This document shows positions 1 through 10,737 of a DNA stretch of 64,000 bases, in pieces (position 1 is the stretch's first letter; every line of letters starts with the position of its first letter). The notes under the pieces are model-generated. The model was not told where the DNA came from. It saw only the letters and a list, made by a program, of their open reading frames with translations, and made no database searches. The stretch is from Mesostigma viride (lineage: Eukaryota; Streptophyta; Mesostigmatophyceae; Mesostigmatales; Mesostigmataceae): NCBI GenBank assembly GCA_009746045.1, contig RPFO01000065.1:4973368-5037367 (forward strand). Direction: 5' to 3'. The position numbers and the translations under genes are program-made.

Positions 1-730
1 AGCCTGAGCTCTGCGGTGTACCCCAGTGGCCCGGGCTCAGCAACAAGCCGTAGGGCAGACATGTCAATGCTCAGCCCCCTGCGGGGGTCAAGCCGCAAGC
101 GCACCAGACCGATATAGTACTGACAGGTGAACGCACTGCGCAACCGCGACCGCCAGCTTATTGCCCATCGGCCAGCACAGCATCCACGGCCAGACCTTGC
201 GCCGCGGCCCAGCTAGCCCCACGAGATCCGACCACACGGGCAACCACGCACAGTATTGCCGGAGCCAGTCCGGGAGGCGCAACCGATTGTAGTAGGAGTC
301 CAAATCGGATACCCCACCGAAGATTGGCTCACCAGGCCGGACCGCCAGCTCCGCAAGGACACCAAGGGGTGGCAGGAAAGTGGGCGGCGCATCCACGAGG
401 GATAAATTACTAGGTCGGCAGTCCACGATCAGCCGCAGCTGCCCATCCGGCTTGCCCACCCCGAAAGTACCGTTGATGGCTTTTGGCTCCTCCTCAAAAT
501 AGCCGCCAAGGATTCCCCTCTCAGTGCAAACCTGGCAAACCCTGGCGTACTCGTCCATGCTGCACCCCCTGCTCACCCGAAAAGACCGCTGCACAACCCG
601 ATCCACCGGCGCCAACAAACGCACCATCTTCTTCTCATCATTCAATATCGCCCCCCATGATGGGGGCAACAGTGCCAGAACATCCACCTGGCCCCCTCCC
701 CCGGGCCGGGCAACGCCAGGCGGGCGGCCT
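1..730 (-). pseudogene. Reverse transcriptase fragment of a retroelement, frameshifted
   Basis: The longest open stretch (687 down to 88, 199 residues) has RT fingers/palm features: a FGVGKPDGQLRLIVDCRPSN block, then a SDLDSYYNRLRLP block that fits RT motif A, then a PMGNKLAVAVAQ block near motif B. The frame stops at 88. The reading continues in another frame to the window edge (LRLDPRRGLSIDMSALRLV), so a frameshift lies near 100-120. Upstream, PYERLEAARLALPGPGEGA reads in a third frame near 690-735, which marks a second shift. The YxDD motif would lie beyond the window start. The sequence resembles RTs of LTR/DIRS-type elements more than LINE RTs, and I cannot place it further. It follows the gag-like ORF on the same strand. 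Confidence 0.6.
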
Positions 731-1073
731 CAAGCCGCTCGTAGGGGGCCCCATCCATGTACTCCCCCCGTCCACCGCCGGTCGCACTGCCGCAACGGGG
801 TCACCCCCCCGGCGGTCAAATGACCGGCACGCCTCATAGATCCCACTACTAAGGGCCGCCTGCTGAAGTGGCCCTGGCGCACGGGCCACCCCCTCGGGCG
901 GGTCGCGCCCCCCCCCCCTATCCAGTTCAAGCCCTCGACCGCACGACAAACAAGAGCGTTCACACGAACCGCCCTCGCTATCCTGCCGCGCCGGCGGCCA
1001 GACCGTACCCCCTTCTGCCCAATGAAGCGCGAAAGAGGGGCCGGACAGGGTAGTGGGAGGAGGCACCTCTCCC

Positions 1074-2221
1074 TCACTTCTTTTCCTGGGAGGCGGTCGG
1101 GCCCTTGCCCTTGCCCGAGTCCTGCATCTGGCGTTGCAGCTTGGCCATGCGCAGGCCCCGCTGAACCGCAGGGTCCGCCAGAGTGGGGCCGCTCTCCTGG
1201 AACGGCAGCAACGTCCCCGCCAGGCCGCCCCAGCCCCCACCCTCCTGCTCGACCACTTGGCACGCCAGTATGATCTTGGCCAGGAACTCGGGAAAAGCCA
1301 GCCGTAGGATCAGCCGGTTCCCCGGCCAGCCCAGCTCCTTCGCCATGCTGTCGAGGACACCCGCCATCTGCAACATGAGCTTGCGGCGCTCCCCACTCGG
1401 GTCCTTTGCTGGGGTGAGAGCCAGGTATCCTTTGACGGCCCCGTTGGAGACGTCGCCCGCATACTCCAGCATCCTCTCCAAGGAGAAGTCCTGGACATTT
1501 TGGAGGGACACCGCTACTGTCTCCCCCGTCAGAGTCACGGGCGTGGTACGTAAAGCTACCGTTGCCACCCCGCTCCCTCCCCCGCCCAAGCCATTTCCAC
1601 CGGTGCCATGAGCCTGCCCTCCGACGGTGTACGACCCGCGCTTGGCCTCCAGGAGCACCTCTCGCATGGTGACGATGATGAGCTCGCGCATGTCGCCTCC
1701 ATCTAGCCGGGTACCATCCACCGGTCCTTCCTTTCCACCTGCCGGTCCCACAGGCCCCACACCAAGGCCCACCACCCTCCCCACCTCCGCGTCCAGGGCG
1801 TCCACGTCCCCCTCCGCCGCCCCGGAAGTTTGTTGGGCGGCGGCCGCCCCCTCTTCCCGCCCGCCCTGCCTCGCCCCGTCGCCAGAACCGCCCGCCTCCG
1901 CTGTCCCTGGGGGGGAACACTCCCACTTGGATGCACCAGGCCTGCTGCTACTTCCTCCCTCTCGTAACATTCCCTCAGATTCTCCGCTATAGCTAGCGCA
2001 AGATCCTCGTCGGGCTCCCTGTCGATCACAAAACCCCGCTCCTTTAATGCCGTTTCGCAGTTGGTCGCCCTGGCTTTGGTAAGTAGGGCGATCTGCTCGA
2101 CCCACTGCTCTCCAAGAAGTTCCTTGGCAGCTACGGCTACTTGTTTTGGTGTCGATCCAATCGGTGCCTTGCGCTTTAGATCCTGCAGCCATGATTTGTA
2201 CGGCGCCGACAATGAGGTCAT
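1074..2221 (-). pseudogene. Gag-like ORF upstream of the RT, one frameshift
   Basis: From ATG at 2221 a helical, charged segment reads MTSLSAPYKSWLQDLKRK through NLRECYEREEVAAG to about 1930. The coding signal then moves to another minus-strand frame, which stays open to the stop at 1074: a Gly/Ala/Glu linker, then RELIIVTMREVLLEAKRG, SLERMLEYAGDVSNGAVKGY and a basic end KLQRQMQDSGKGKG. The switch coincides with a seven-base G/C run near 1911-1917, a likely slippage indel or a programmed shift. Order and strand relative to the RT suggest gag-pol order. No zinc knuckle is visible. A gag role is inferred from position and composition only. Confidence 0.45.
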
Positions 2222-2646
2222 GGTTTACCAGCCGTCCTGCGTGGCCAACAGCAAACTCCCCTGCGTGGCCAGCGCCCCGTGGTGCGTCTATGGAGTCAGG
2301 CAAAAAACTGCTTCCCGCAAACGGGGAAGCCACCCTTTAGCAGAATCCACCAGGGCTGCCTACGTTGGCCGACCGAAAAGCGGTGCCGCACCTTCATTTC
2401 TAAGGCGCCGCGCCAACTTTAGTATCGCACTAGTAGCAGCCCGTGTATCTGCCAGCGTACACTTTGTTGGACTACAACAAGACTGTTGTACGGCAACGCA
2501 TTCCCAGCTCGCTCAGATTCCACAGATAAATTGAGCAAGAGCTCAGCAAATAATGCCAGCTGTGCTACTGACGGTGTAATGCAATATAGCGACGACGAGG
2601 CCAGTGCGACTGTGCGATAGTGTGCAGCCATTTTCGATTTGCAGCC
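2222..2646. other. Spacer without recognised gene
   Basis: I see no coding signal beyond chance frames. It separates the gag-like ORF from the BED-finger fragment and may hold the promoter side of either element. No inverted repeat matching the hAT-type termini was found here. Confidence 0.4.
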
Positions 2647-2900
2647 ATGCCGAAGAAAGGGCCTGAATGGGATTTCGCTGTCGAGAAGAAAGAAGCAGTC
2701 ACAGATGCTGTTAGTAACACAACGCAGTATAATCGAGGATGTTCTGCTCATTTTGCAACAAGAACTTCTCCTACAAGGCGGGGCCAATCAGCGTATTCCG
2801 AGTCCGTGCACACTTTGCCGGAATCGCAGGGGAAGGGATGTTACCCTGCGACAAAATGCCACCGAATATCCGGAGCAGGTTTCTCAGGATTGCTAACAGT
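2647..2900 (+). pseudogene. BED-type zinc finger, hAT transposase N-terminus remnant
   Basis: ATG at 2647 opens MPKKGPEWDFAVEKKEAVTD. After a frameshift near 2735 the reading is MFCSFCNKNFSYKAG, VFRVRAHFAGIAGEG and a following Cys, the C-x2-C ... H ... C layout of a BED finger. The same layout and the same leader (TTTGCAGCCATGCC before and at the ATG) occur in the hAT-type element at 59591, so the two are paralogues. A GGA-rich tract (2903-2940) follows, coding Gly or Arg runs depending on frame. No hATC dimerisation region is seen. Confidence 0.6.
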
Positions 2901-3310
2901 TGGAGGAGGAGGTGGGGGAGGAGGAGGCGGAGGAGGAGGACCTGCGCCTGCGGCGCAAGGTTCGCGCTGCCTGCACAGCCCGGGCAAAGAAGCCGCGGTT
3001 CTTGCCGCTGCAGCCGCCAGACAAGAACTAAAGGGTCATGCTTAGCATGATCTATGAAGGAGTCTTTTGTCTTAATACTTATACCATCTTGAGCCGGTGT
3101 AGTATGTGATGGCAGCTAGTGGGTGATGGCCGATGGTTGCATGGACCCATGTGATGGATGGGACATTAATTAAGTTATAACTCACAAGTTACTAGCAATA
3201 GTATAGTGAGAACAAGAGCTGCATACGCTGCCGTTAAGAAAGCATGGCCGTGCTGGCTTAAATAATTGCATGGACCAACGTGGAGTAATCTCCATGGCAG
3301 CGGGGGTGCT

Positions 3311-3640
3311 GTTGTGCATTTTGTCAATGCATGATGAATGTGTGTGCACATGTGTGTATGTGTATGGAGCTTGTTGTGGGATCCTTGAGAGCAAGGTCCT
3401 TGTGTCGTATATCCTCTGCTGTTGTGCATTTTGTCAATGATGAATGTGTGTGCACATGTGTGTATGTGTATGGAGCTTGTTGTGGGATCCTTGAGAGCAA
3501 GGTCCTTGTGTCTTATATCCTCTGCTGTTGTGCATTTTGTCAATGATGAATGTGTGTGCACATGTGTGTATGTGTATGGAGCTTGTTGTGGGATCCTTGA
3601 GAGCATGGTCCTTAGTTGTGTCTTATGTCCTCTCATGCAT
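3311..3640 (+). repeat. Three tandem copies of a 106-110 bp unit
   Basis: The unit begins GTTGTGCATTTTGTCAATG at 3311, 3421 and 3527 and includes a TGTGTGTGCACATGTGTG stretch. It gives repeated reading frames on both strands, which I do not consider coding. The first copy has a short ATGC insertion and the last one diverges at its end. Confidence 0.85.
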
Positions 3641-3859
3641 TATATAGTGGATGGCTTTCCTTACAATTAACTAATTAATTGATTCCTTACAGTTCCCGTT
3701 GCAGTCAGCATTTAACAAATCATAATTAGATAGGATTGCAGGGCATAAATTAATGGAAGATGTTAATAAATAAGCATATACACCAAATTTCAGTTGCAAT
3801 AACTGCATGACCATCATCAAGGAGCGTGCTAATTGGGTGACTGACAATTGGACCACAAA

Positions 3860-3965
3860 AACTGTCGCGTATTTTACCGCCGCGTATTTTACACCCCCCA
3901 CGTATAATACGCGTATTTTAGGTCCGCGTATTATACCTCGTACCCGTATTTGCCAACCCGGGCGC
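3860..3965. repeat. CGTATTTT motif cluster resembling hAT subterminal repeats
   Basis: CGTATT or its complement occurs many times within about 100 bp and ends in CGTATTTGCCAACCCGGG. That end closely resembles the CGTATTTCACAACCTGG terminus of the hAT-type element that ends at 60484. It may be one end of a relative associated with the BED fragment at 2647. The opposite end was not found. Confidence 0.45.
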
Positions 3966-4190
3966 AAGCCCCTGGGCAAGATCGAGAAACAGGACCTGTT
4001 CAAGGTCCTCGTCCTTCCTGTTCTCATGTATGGGGCCGAGACGTGGACCCTCACCGCCGACCTGGCCCGCAAGCTGGGTCCGGCGCGGTCACCAACATGC
4101 TGCGTTCCATTTTCAGAGTAGGATATGCTGCTCATGTCCGCAATGAGGACCTGTACCAGGGCATGCCCTATATCACCAGCACCATTAAGG
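3966..4190 (+). pseudogene. LINE ORF2 C-terminal fragment
   Basis: The text reads DLFKVLVLPVLMYGAETWTL and then, after a one-frame shift, NMLRSIFRVGYAAHVRNEDL and YQGMPYI. This matches the segment after the RT palm of the intact copies at 49884-50813 (FKVLVLTVLTYGAEAWTL ... SLYHGMPR). It is more diverged from them than the other copies in this window, so it is an older or different subfamily. Confidence 0.75.
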
Positions 4191-4199
4191 GGACGTGGC

Positions 4200-5941
4200 G
4201 CGCCGAATATTTTCCGCGCCAAAAAATTCGCGGTACCGTCCGTACGGTGTATAATGTGTGCCCGGACCGCTCAACCCTCGCGGAAGTGGCCATGGCGGCA
4301 TGCCTTTATGCAATATTAATCGATATCATTGGCACGTAAACAGCTAGAAAAAATGCTTGAATTTCGCAGAAGATTAGTTGATGATCTCATTTCGAGGCGG
4401 AAAGTTTACGGTTTGCAATATCGCTAATTTCTCGAACGGCTACGGGCGCGGGGGTCCAGGATATAATTTCTCTTGCGGATCATGAAATTTAATGCAGGTT
4501 TACGGCAGCTATTGTGAGGCAACGTAGGCTCTAAAGAGCGATTATGAAGCTAACTTTAAGGGTGTTGTCGAGTTTGTGCCGAAGCTTCCCGGTTTCTTTT
4601 ACATTTCCGGCATTCAAGGTAAGAACCTACGTGCAGGCCTGCGCATGTCGCCTTCGACGTATTCACGGAAGGCGCACCTACCTTGTTCGCCTGATCAATG
4701 GATGATGTCTTTTATTGTTCGAGCTTGCGTGCCAGTTTATGCATGAAACATTTCCACGCAGGCAGGTGCATTAACGTCGGCCTTTCGCCTTTTTTTCGGG
4801 CAGTTTCCCTGCAGGAAGCGCTTTATTTCTTTCGGTTGCATCGTCAGATTCCTAGCTATTTCGTACAATTTCGTGTAGTTTGTGGCTGGCATGCTAAATG
4901 CGCCGAGGTCAAGTTGTTGGTAATGTGTTGACATTTGTTTTCCATAATCCTTTGGACGTGAGCTTGCTCAGACGCTTTGTTATGTGCCGGATCTGACACG
5001 CCTGTTTTAGAACGACATCCGGCATGTGCCTAGAGGCTAACAAGCTGGCATCAGCTTCTTAGCAAATTGCCCTATTGGAAAGGAAGGTGAGAGTGGTTCT
5101 TTTGCTGGCCATACTGCATGAGTGGCATTGCATTAGATAGGTGTTTCCATTGCTTTCCTTGAGCTATAACAATTATAAGACTTCCCTGCTATGTGTGCAG
5201 CAAGGCAAGCTGGATACCTATAGATGTGAATGCTTGGCAGACAACATGTATGATTTGCTGCCAAGTTTGCAGGCTGCAGTTGCCTCTATTGCTTGGTCAG
5301 TCTTTCTAAGGTTTTTACACGTATACTTGCTGAGTTCTTGGCATAAATTTACATGGTAACCTTGGGCTGAGCTTAGTGTATGCTCTCTTGGTGCATGTAT
5401 GCCTAGCGATGGTGTTGCTATGCGCACGCTGGCAAGGCTGGCCATGCTGAGGGCAGGGGAGGGCAGATGAGGTGCCTAGCCTTTTCTTATGTTGTGTGAT
5501 CGAGTTGGGCATGTTTTTTGGCCTCTTGGATGGAAAACATGATGTCTAGGTGGCCTTATACACAGAAAAACCTCATTTAGCGTATGTTCAGGTTTTAGCA
5601 CGCAAAACCTAATAACTTGAGCTAGACTTGTCGGAATGACCTGGGACTTGGACCACTGCTGTCCGGCCCCTGTTAGCCGGATTTTCGCTTGATTTTGTGG
5701 CCTTATCTGAAGTGTTTATGATATGTATATTCCCAATGTCCGGTAAAAAAAGACCTGTTTTGCGGGAAAATTAATAACTGTTCAAGGTTTTGCCATTTCC
5801 ATGATGTAAATAGCTCAGCAAGCTACACACTCAGCAGCGAACTACAAATGGTTGATTTTTGGTTGCCAACAAATGTGTGCATTGGCTGGGGCATACCCAG
5901 CCCTAATTAGCGTATTTTTCTATTTATAGCGCAATATTGGC
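4200..5941. other. Long spacer without convincing gene
   Basis: This stretch is more AT-rich than the rest. One tidy minus-strand frame (4934 to 4737, 65 residues from ATG, containing KLYEIARNLTMQPKEIKRFL) looks like a possible small helix-turn-helix ORF, but I recognise no family. The final part precedes the RT ORF at 5970 and may hold its leader. Confidence 0.35.
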
Positions 5942-5963
5942 GTATACTTGGGGGTAGTCCCCC
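5942..5963. repeat. Left copy of a 22-bp direct repeat flanking the RT ORF
   Basis: GTATACTTGGGGGTAGT followed by CCCCC occurs here and again at 8672-8694, on either side of the intact RT ORF. The sequence is itself partly palindromic (TGGGGGTAGTACCCCCA in the right copy). It may be element termini or a remnant of a long direct repeat. Confidence 0.5.
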
Positions 5964-5969
5964 GCTCCC

Positions 5970-8114
5970 ATGCCACTAGTCTGCGAGGCCTTCTCTCACG
6001 TATCATTCGGCACCGTGTCATGCAATGGGAATGCAGATGCACTGCGTCCGCGCCGTTTACTGATCTCACCTTTCATTCATGCTGCGATGGATGAGCTGTG
6101 TTTGCCACACATTCTGCATTTGCCGCAAGTGCAGGCTGCGATGCCGCTCGTGGTGCGCAACACTTTCGGCACTCCCATTGCCGCCTGGCATTACTCTCCC
6201 ACCTTGGGACAAATGGTTTTCAGCAACGGGAAGGTCAGCCGCGATACAACGCCCACCGAGCTGGCCACCATCTTGGCAGGGCCCTGCCCCTGCCAACAAC
6301 AACGGTATTTCAAGTACCTTGATCCCACCTCACAGCACGTCATGACCGCTGACCTCAGCATCCTGCCGAGCCACACGCTTGTAGACCTTTTTGCCAAAGG
6401 CACCAAGTTTCGGCCGTGGGTCCAGCGCACGTGTGCCAAAGAGGTGAATGCACTGCTCTCCACATCACTACGCAAATTCTGCAATGCCATGAGCACGGAC
6501 CTACAGCTTGCTCCCCTTGCCATGGAACCGTGGTTTCGCGCCGTCATGCACGAATGCAATGCACGTCTCACCAGGCTTGATTACCGTCTCCAGCAGGTCC
6601 ACCGCACCACCTGGCTCAACACCACAGATAAAGCACTTCTTGACCACTTCAAGCAGGACTTTATCATCACGTGTGTTGACAAGAGTGCCAACAACTTTGC
6701 TTTTATATGCAAAAAGCACTACCTTGCTACTTTGCAACACGAGTTGGCGTCCAGCCCTACCTATGTTCAGCGTGCACAGTCCACCGCCAGTATCACTGCT
6801 GCTCATCGGGCTTTTCTGCACAGCCAAAACATTTTTGCTCGGGCATTCCTTAAGCGGCAGCGACGCGCCACCACCACTACGTTCCCATATCTGTATCTCA
6901 CTCTTAAGCTGCACAAAACTCCTGTTGCTTTGCGCACCATTGCTGCGTCGCATTCAGCCCCACTGATGCCTCTCTCGAAACTCATCTGCCATGCTTTGAA
7001 TGCTCTTCTCCCCGAAGCCAATGCATTATGGGTGGAGGTGCTGTCGAATGCCGGGTATGAATGCGCTGGTAGTTGGATCGTCATAGACTCAGCCCAAGTA
7101 CGCCTACGCCTTGCCGCCCTTAGCCGTTCTAAGACAGCAGCAGAGAAACGTATACCTATGCCCATAGCCACCTATGATTTCACCACTCTATATACCACAC
7201 TAGATTTGCACGATTTGAAAGCTCGTTTAGATAGCCTCCTTACTCGTCTGTATGCACGTAGGCCTCACGGGCGCAACCACCTGCACGTGCGTGTTTCTCA
7301 GACCAAGCCCACGGCAACGTGGCTCTCAGGGATCGCGGCAGGTGCTATCGTGCGGGATGGTTATAATTATATTATCACGAAGGCTGACCTTGTTCATTGG
7401 ATCTCTTATCTTGTTGATAACACCTTCATCTGTTTTGCGGGCAATGTATACCAACAAGCTATCGGCATCCCTATGGGCACTAACTGTGCCGGGCTCCTTG
7501 CAAACCTCTATCTATACACTTATGAGCTTGCATTCATGGAGAATCTCATTGCCTCAAACGATGATGTTCTCATCAGGCGTTTTATCCATACATGTCGATA
7601 CATTGATGATGTCATCGCTTTCGACAACCCTGATTTCGCAACCCATTTGTATATCACCGCTGGTCTGCCTGGCATCTACCCGCAAGCGTCCCTCACATTA
7701 AAGCTCACGTCGGAGGATACTCATTGCAATTACCTCGATCTTAACATTACCCATAACAAGAAGGGCTGGCGTACGGCTGTCTATGATAAGCGCAAGGATC
7801 CTAAATACCAGCAAATTCCTTTTATTCGTTACCCCGATATTCACAGTCTCCTTTCCCACACAGCAAAATATGGTGTTGTTCTTTCTCAGTTACATCGTTT
7901 TTCCCGTCTTTGTTCTTATCGTGTTGATTTCATCACAACTCTTGTTGAACTCTTGCAGCGTTTATTGGTCAAAGACTATGACCGAGCCATTATGCTCCGT
8001 CAAGTCCGATGTTTTTTGCAACGTCACCCACATCTGTTCGGTGCTGCCCCTTGGCACAAGCTCTACAAACAGGTCGTGGACCGGCTGGATCGCATAGTAT
8101 CTCCGCACATCTGA
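5970..8114 (+). CDS. Intact reverse transcriptase, Penelope-like type, no endonuclease seen
   Basis: This is an uninterrupted 714-residue frame. RT motif A is ATYDFTTLYTTLD (about residue 400), motif B is AIGIPMGTNCAGLLANLYL (about 496) and motif C is CRYIDDVIAFDN (YIDD about 544-547). The following YLDLNI, VYDKRKDPKYQQIPFIRYP and YGVVLSQLHRFSRLC segments are the thumb region typical of Penelope-like and related RTs in which the catalytic core is YIDD. The first roughly 330 residues are an N-terminal extension without a motif I recognise. No GIY-YIG endonuclease is visible at either end, so the protein ends soon after the RT thumb. The lack of stops over 2.1 kb, among heavily decayed neighbours, suggests recent activity or constraint. 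The first in-frame ATG (5970) was taken as start. Lineage is inferred from motif style; RT identity is firm. Confidence 0.85.
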   Translation: MPLVCEAFSHVSFGTVSCNGNADALRPRRLLISPFIHAAMDELCLPHILHLPQVQAAMPLVVRNTFGTPIAAWHYSPTLGQMVFSNGKVSRDTTPTELATILAGPCPCQQQRYFKYLDPTSQHVMTADLSILPSHTLVDLFAKGTKFRPWVQRTCAKEVNALLSTSLRKFCNAMSTDLQLAPLAMEPWFRAVMHECNARLTRLDYRLQQVHRTTWLNTTDKALLDHFKQDFIITCVDKSANNFAFICKKHYLATLQHELASSPTYVQRAQSTASITAAHRAFLHSQNIFARAFLKRQRRATTTTFPYLYLTLKLHKTPVALRTIAASHSAPLMPLSKLICHALNALLPEANALWVEVLSNAGYECAGSWIVIDSAQVRLRLAALSRSKTAAEKRIPMPIATYDFTTLYTTLDLHDLKARLDSLLTRLYARRPHGRNHLHVRVSQTKPTATWLSGIAAGAIVRDGYNYIITKADLVHWISYLVDNTFICFAGNVYQQAIGIPMGTNCAGLLANLYLYTYELAFMENLIASNDDVLIRRFIHTCRYIDDVIAFDNPDFATHLYITAGLPGIYPQASLTLKLTSEDTHCNYLDLNITHNKKGWRTAVYDKRKDPKYQQIPFIRYPDIHSLLSHTAKYGVVLSQLHRFSRLCSYRVDFITTLVELLQRLLVKDYDRAIMLRQVRCFLQRHPHLFGAAPWHKLYKQVVDRLDRIVSPHI

Positions 8115-8805
8115 ACCCTGTGATGCCAGATCTCCTTTGCGGCCGTTCCGAGCTTGGCACTGGATTCGTTGTCCACATCGTCGCGTCGCTGCCGCAACAC
8201 GATGTTTTCTGGCATCCGTGGGCTTTTGGTTCCCGCCGCACATTTGAAAGTGCTGTCCTCCGGCTTTTTGCCTTTGCACCGTGTGCAGTTTCTTGGACGT
8301 TTGGAATCATGGCATGGCTAACGTGATGACTGACTAGCTAGACCTTTTCAGTGGTTTTCCATTTGCGGGTATTTCCTCGTAAATGGTGGGAGAGCGATCG
8401 CAGCAATGGTGCTCACCACTAGACACTCCCGGCCAGTTAGGCTCGAAACACACGCCCTGATCAAGCATGCTGTTTCCGGCCCCACCGTCTAGGTCATCTA
8501 GTCGCTCCACACGTAAGCCAGCCATAATTTCAATGCACAAGGATACACATTTCCATCACCATTCATCTTCATCATCCTGAACGACTCGAAAACGCGGAAA
8601 AGATAACGGCAGGCTCGAGCTACCATGGTCCGGATTCTCCCGATTTCTGGCCTGCGCTGGTTGTCTCTTTGGTATACTTGGGGGTAGTACCCCCAACAAG
8701 TGCATGGACAACTCACAAGAGATGTTATTTAGTGCCCGCAATCATATTTCAGCATTGTGCAAATGAATTTCAAGTGTTATTACCATAGTTCAATTTTTAA
8801 GGGTT
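8115..8805. other. RT 3' flank with a dispersed short repeat
   Basis: No gene is seen. A minus-oriented copy of a dispersed repeat lies at about 8600-8665 (other copies near 27434, 33541, 49354 and 52838). It is followed directly by the right copy of the GTATACTTGGGGGTAGT repeat at 8672-8694. Confidence 0.55.
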
Positions 8806-9244
8806 TTGGGGTGCCACCTCCCCTTAATTAAGCAGCGACGCCTGCAGCTAGTAGGGCACCTAGCTCGCACCAACCAGGTAGACACCTCACGTGGCCCCCC
8901 CGCAGGACTGCGACCAGCCCAGCCTGGCCGGCACCTCCTGACGTGGGCCGGGCCCAGTGATGTTAGACGCCGCAAGGCCCGCACCTTCAAAGAACAGCTA
9001 GTAGAGGACATGGGGGGCCTAGGCCTCTCTGTGATTTGGAAGAAGATGACATCTGGACAATTAGGCCAAGTGGGCCCAGGTCATAGAGGACAACGAGCGT
9101 TGAGCCCCCCCCAGTGGGGAAGCGCCCGCGTGTGCAATCCCGTGGGAGGCACGCCAGACAGCTCCCCTAGAGCAGCGTGCATCGGGGTTAATGCTCCGTG
9201 ACTCCCCAACGGGAGCACGAGTCTAATTAATTAATTATAATTAA
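8806..9244 (+). pseudogene. LINE 3' end: ORF2 C-terminus and TTAA-rich tail
   Basis: RRLQLVGHLARTNQVDTSRG, AQPGRHLLTWAGPSD and ARTFKEQLVEDMGGLG correspond to the C-terminus of ORF2 in other copies (RRIAFVGHLARTSQVDTALG, QPGRHILTWPGP). The copy is 5'-truncated, as target-primed insertions usually are. It ends in CTCCCCAACGGGAGCACGAG followed by a (TTAA)-type tail (9222-9244). The same 3' end is seen near 49195 and 52798. Confidence 0.75.
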
Positions 9245-9599
9245 TGGGCGCACATGCGCGTGGGCCACATGCAAGGCTAAGCCTGACTAATCTACACTAC
9301 TGGTATATGTTTCCTAGTCTGAGGTGGCAGGAGGGGCCTGCCAGGGCTTGTGGTCAACGTGGATGACCGCCCCCCTCCAGTATACCGGCTTCCCCCCTGC
9401 GCGCTGCCGGAGCTGAAGGTAGGTCGGCCATAGCTCGCGTCGCCGCTGTTGCTGGGCCAGGGTCAAGTCGTCGTCCGGCGTGAAGCGAGTCTCCGAGAGC
9501 TTCTTGCGGCATTTAAGGAACGAGGGGATTCATAGGTGTTTGCTCAATTTCACAAGTCTTCAAATGAGTAAAAAAAAAATCTTTCAGATCTGAGGGTAC

Positions 9600-10735
9600 C
9601 TAAAGCTGGACTGTTGCAGGCAGCATGTAGACCATGAAAATAGACCACCCACGAAAATTGGGCTCATTCTGAGCTCAAATGGTGACATGTGACAGCATAC
9701 ATGTGCAGTTTTTCGTCATTTCCCCCCTTTACTTACATGAAACAAATATGAATAGTGGACAAATGAACTCATTTCAGGCTGGATTCTTGCAGGCAGCATC
9801 TAGACCATGAAAATAGACCACCCACACAAATTGGGCTCATTCTGAGCTCAAATGGTGACATGTGACAGCATACATGTGCAGTTTTTCGTCATTTTCCCCC
9901 TTTTCTTACATGAAACAAATATGAATAGTGGACAAATGAACTCATTTCAGGCTGGATTCTTGCAGGCAGCATGTAGACCATAAAAATAGACCACCCACGA
10001 AAATTGGGCTCATTCTGAGCTCAAATGGTGACATGTGACAGCATACATGTGCAGTTTTTCGTCATTTTCCCCCTTTTCTTACATGAAACAAATATGAATA
10101 GTGGACAAATGAACTCATTTCAGGCTGGATTCTTGCAGGCAGCATCTAGACCATGAAAATAGACCACCCACAAAAATTGGGCTCATTCTGAGCTCAAATG
10201 GTGACATGTGACAGCATACATGTGCAGTTTTTCGTCATTTTCCCCCTTTTCTTACATGAAACAAATATGAATAGTGAACAAATGAACTCATTCAGGCTGG
10301 ATTCTTGCAGGCAGCATTTATACCATGAAAATAGACCACCCACAAAAATTGGGCTCATTATGAGCTCAAATGGTGACATGTGACAGTGTAAATATGCAGC
10401 TTTTCGTCATTTTCCCCCTTTTCTTACATGAAACAAATATGAATAGTGAACAAATGAACTCATTTCAGCTGGATTCTTGCAAGCACATCTAGACCATGAA
10501 AATAGACCACCCACAAAAATTGGGCTCATTATGAGCTCAAATGGTGACATGTGACAGTGTAAATATGCAGTTTTCGTCATTTGCACCGGTTTCTTACATG
10601 AAACAAATAGGAATCATGACCAAATGAACTCATATCAAGCTGGATTCTTGCAAGCAACATTTAAACCATAATACTAGACCACCTACAAAAATTGGGCTCA
10701 TTCGATCTGAGCTCAAATGGTGACATGTGACAGTA
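9600..10735 (+). repeat. Satellite-like array of a 171-174 bp unit, about 7 copies
   Basis: The unit can be anchored on GGATTCTTGCAGGCAGCAT, which recurs at 9781, 9954, 10127, 10299, 10471 and 10642, with a diverged first copy near 9607. Each unit contains TAGACCACCCACAAAAATTG and GACATGTGACAGCATACATG. Unit length is very regular (171-174 bp), close to nucleosome repeat scale. Copies diverge toward the right. Confidence 0.9.
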
Positions 10736-10737
10736 TA

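Noticed and set aside
3311-3670. Repeat protein with MNVCAHVCMCMELVVG units
   Set aside because: It is a translation of a 106-110 bp tandem repeat, open on both strands, without a start or terminator context.
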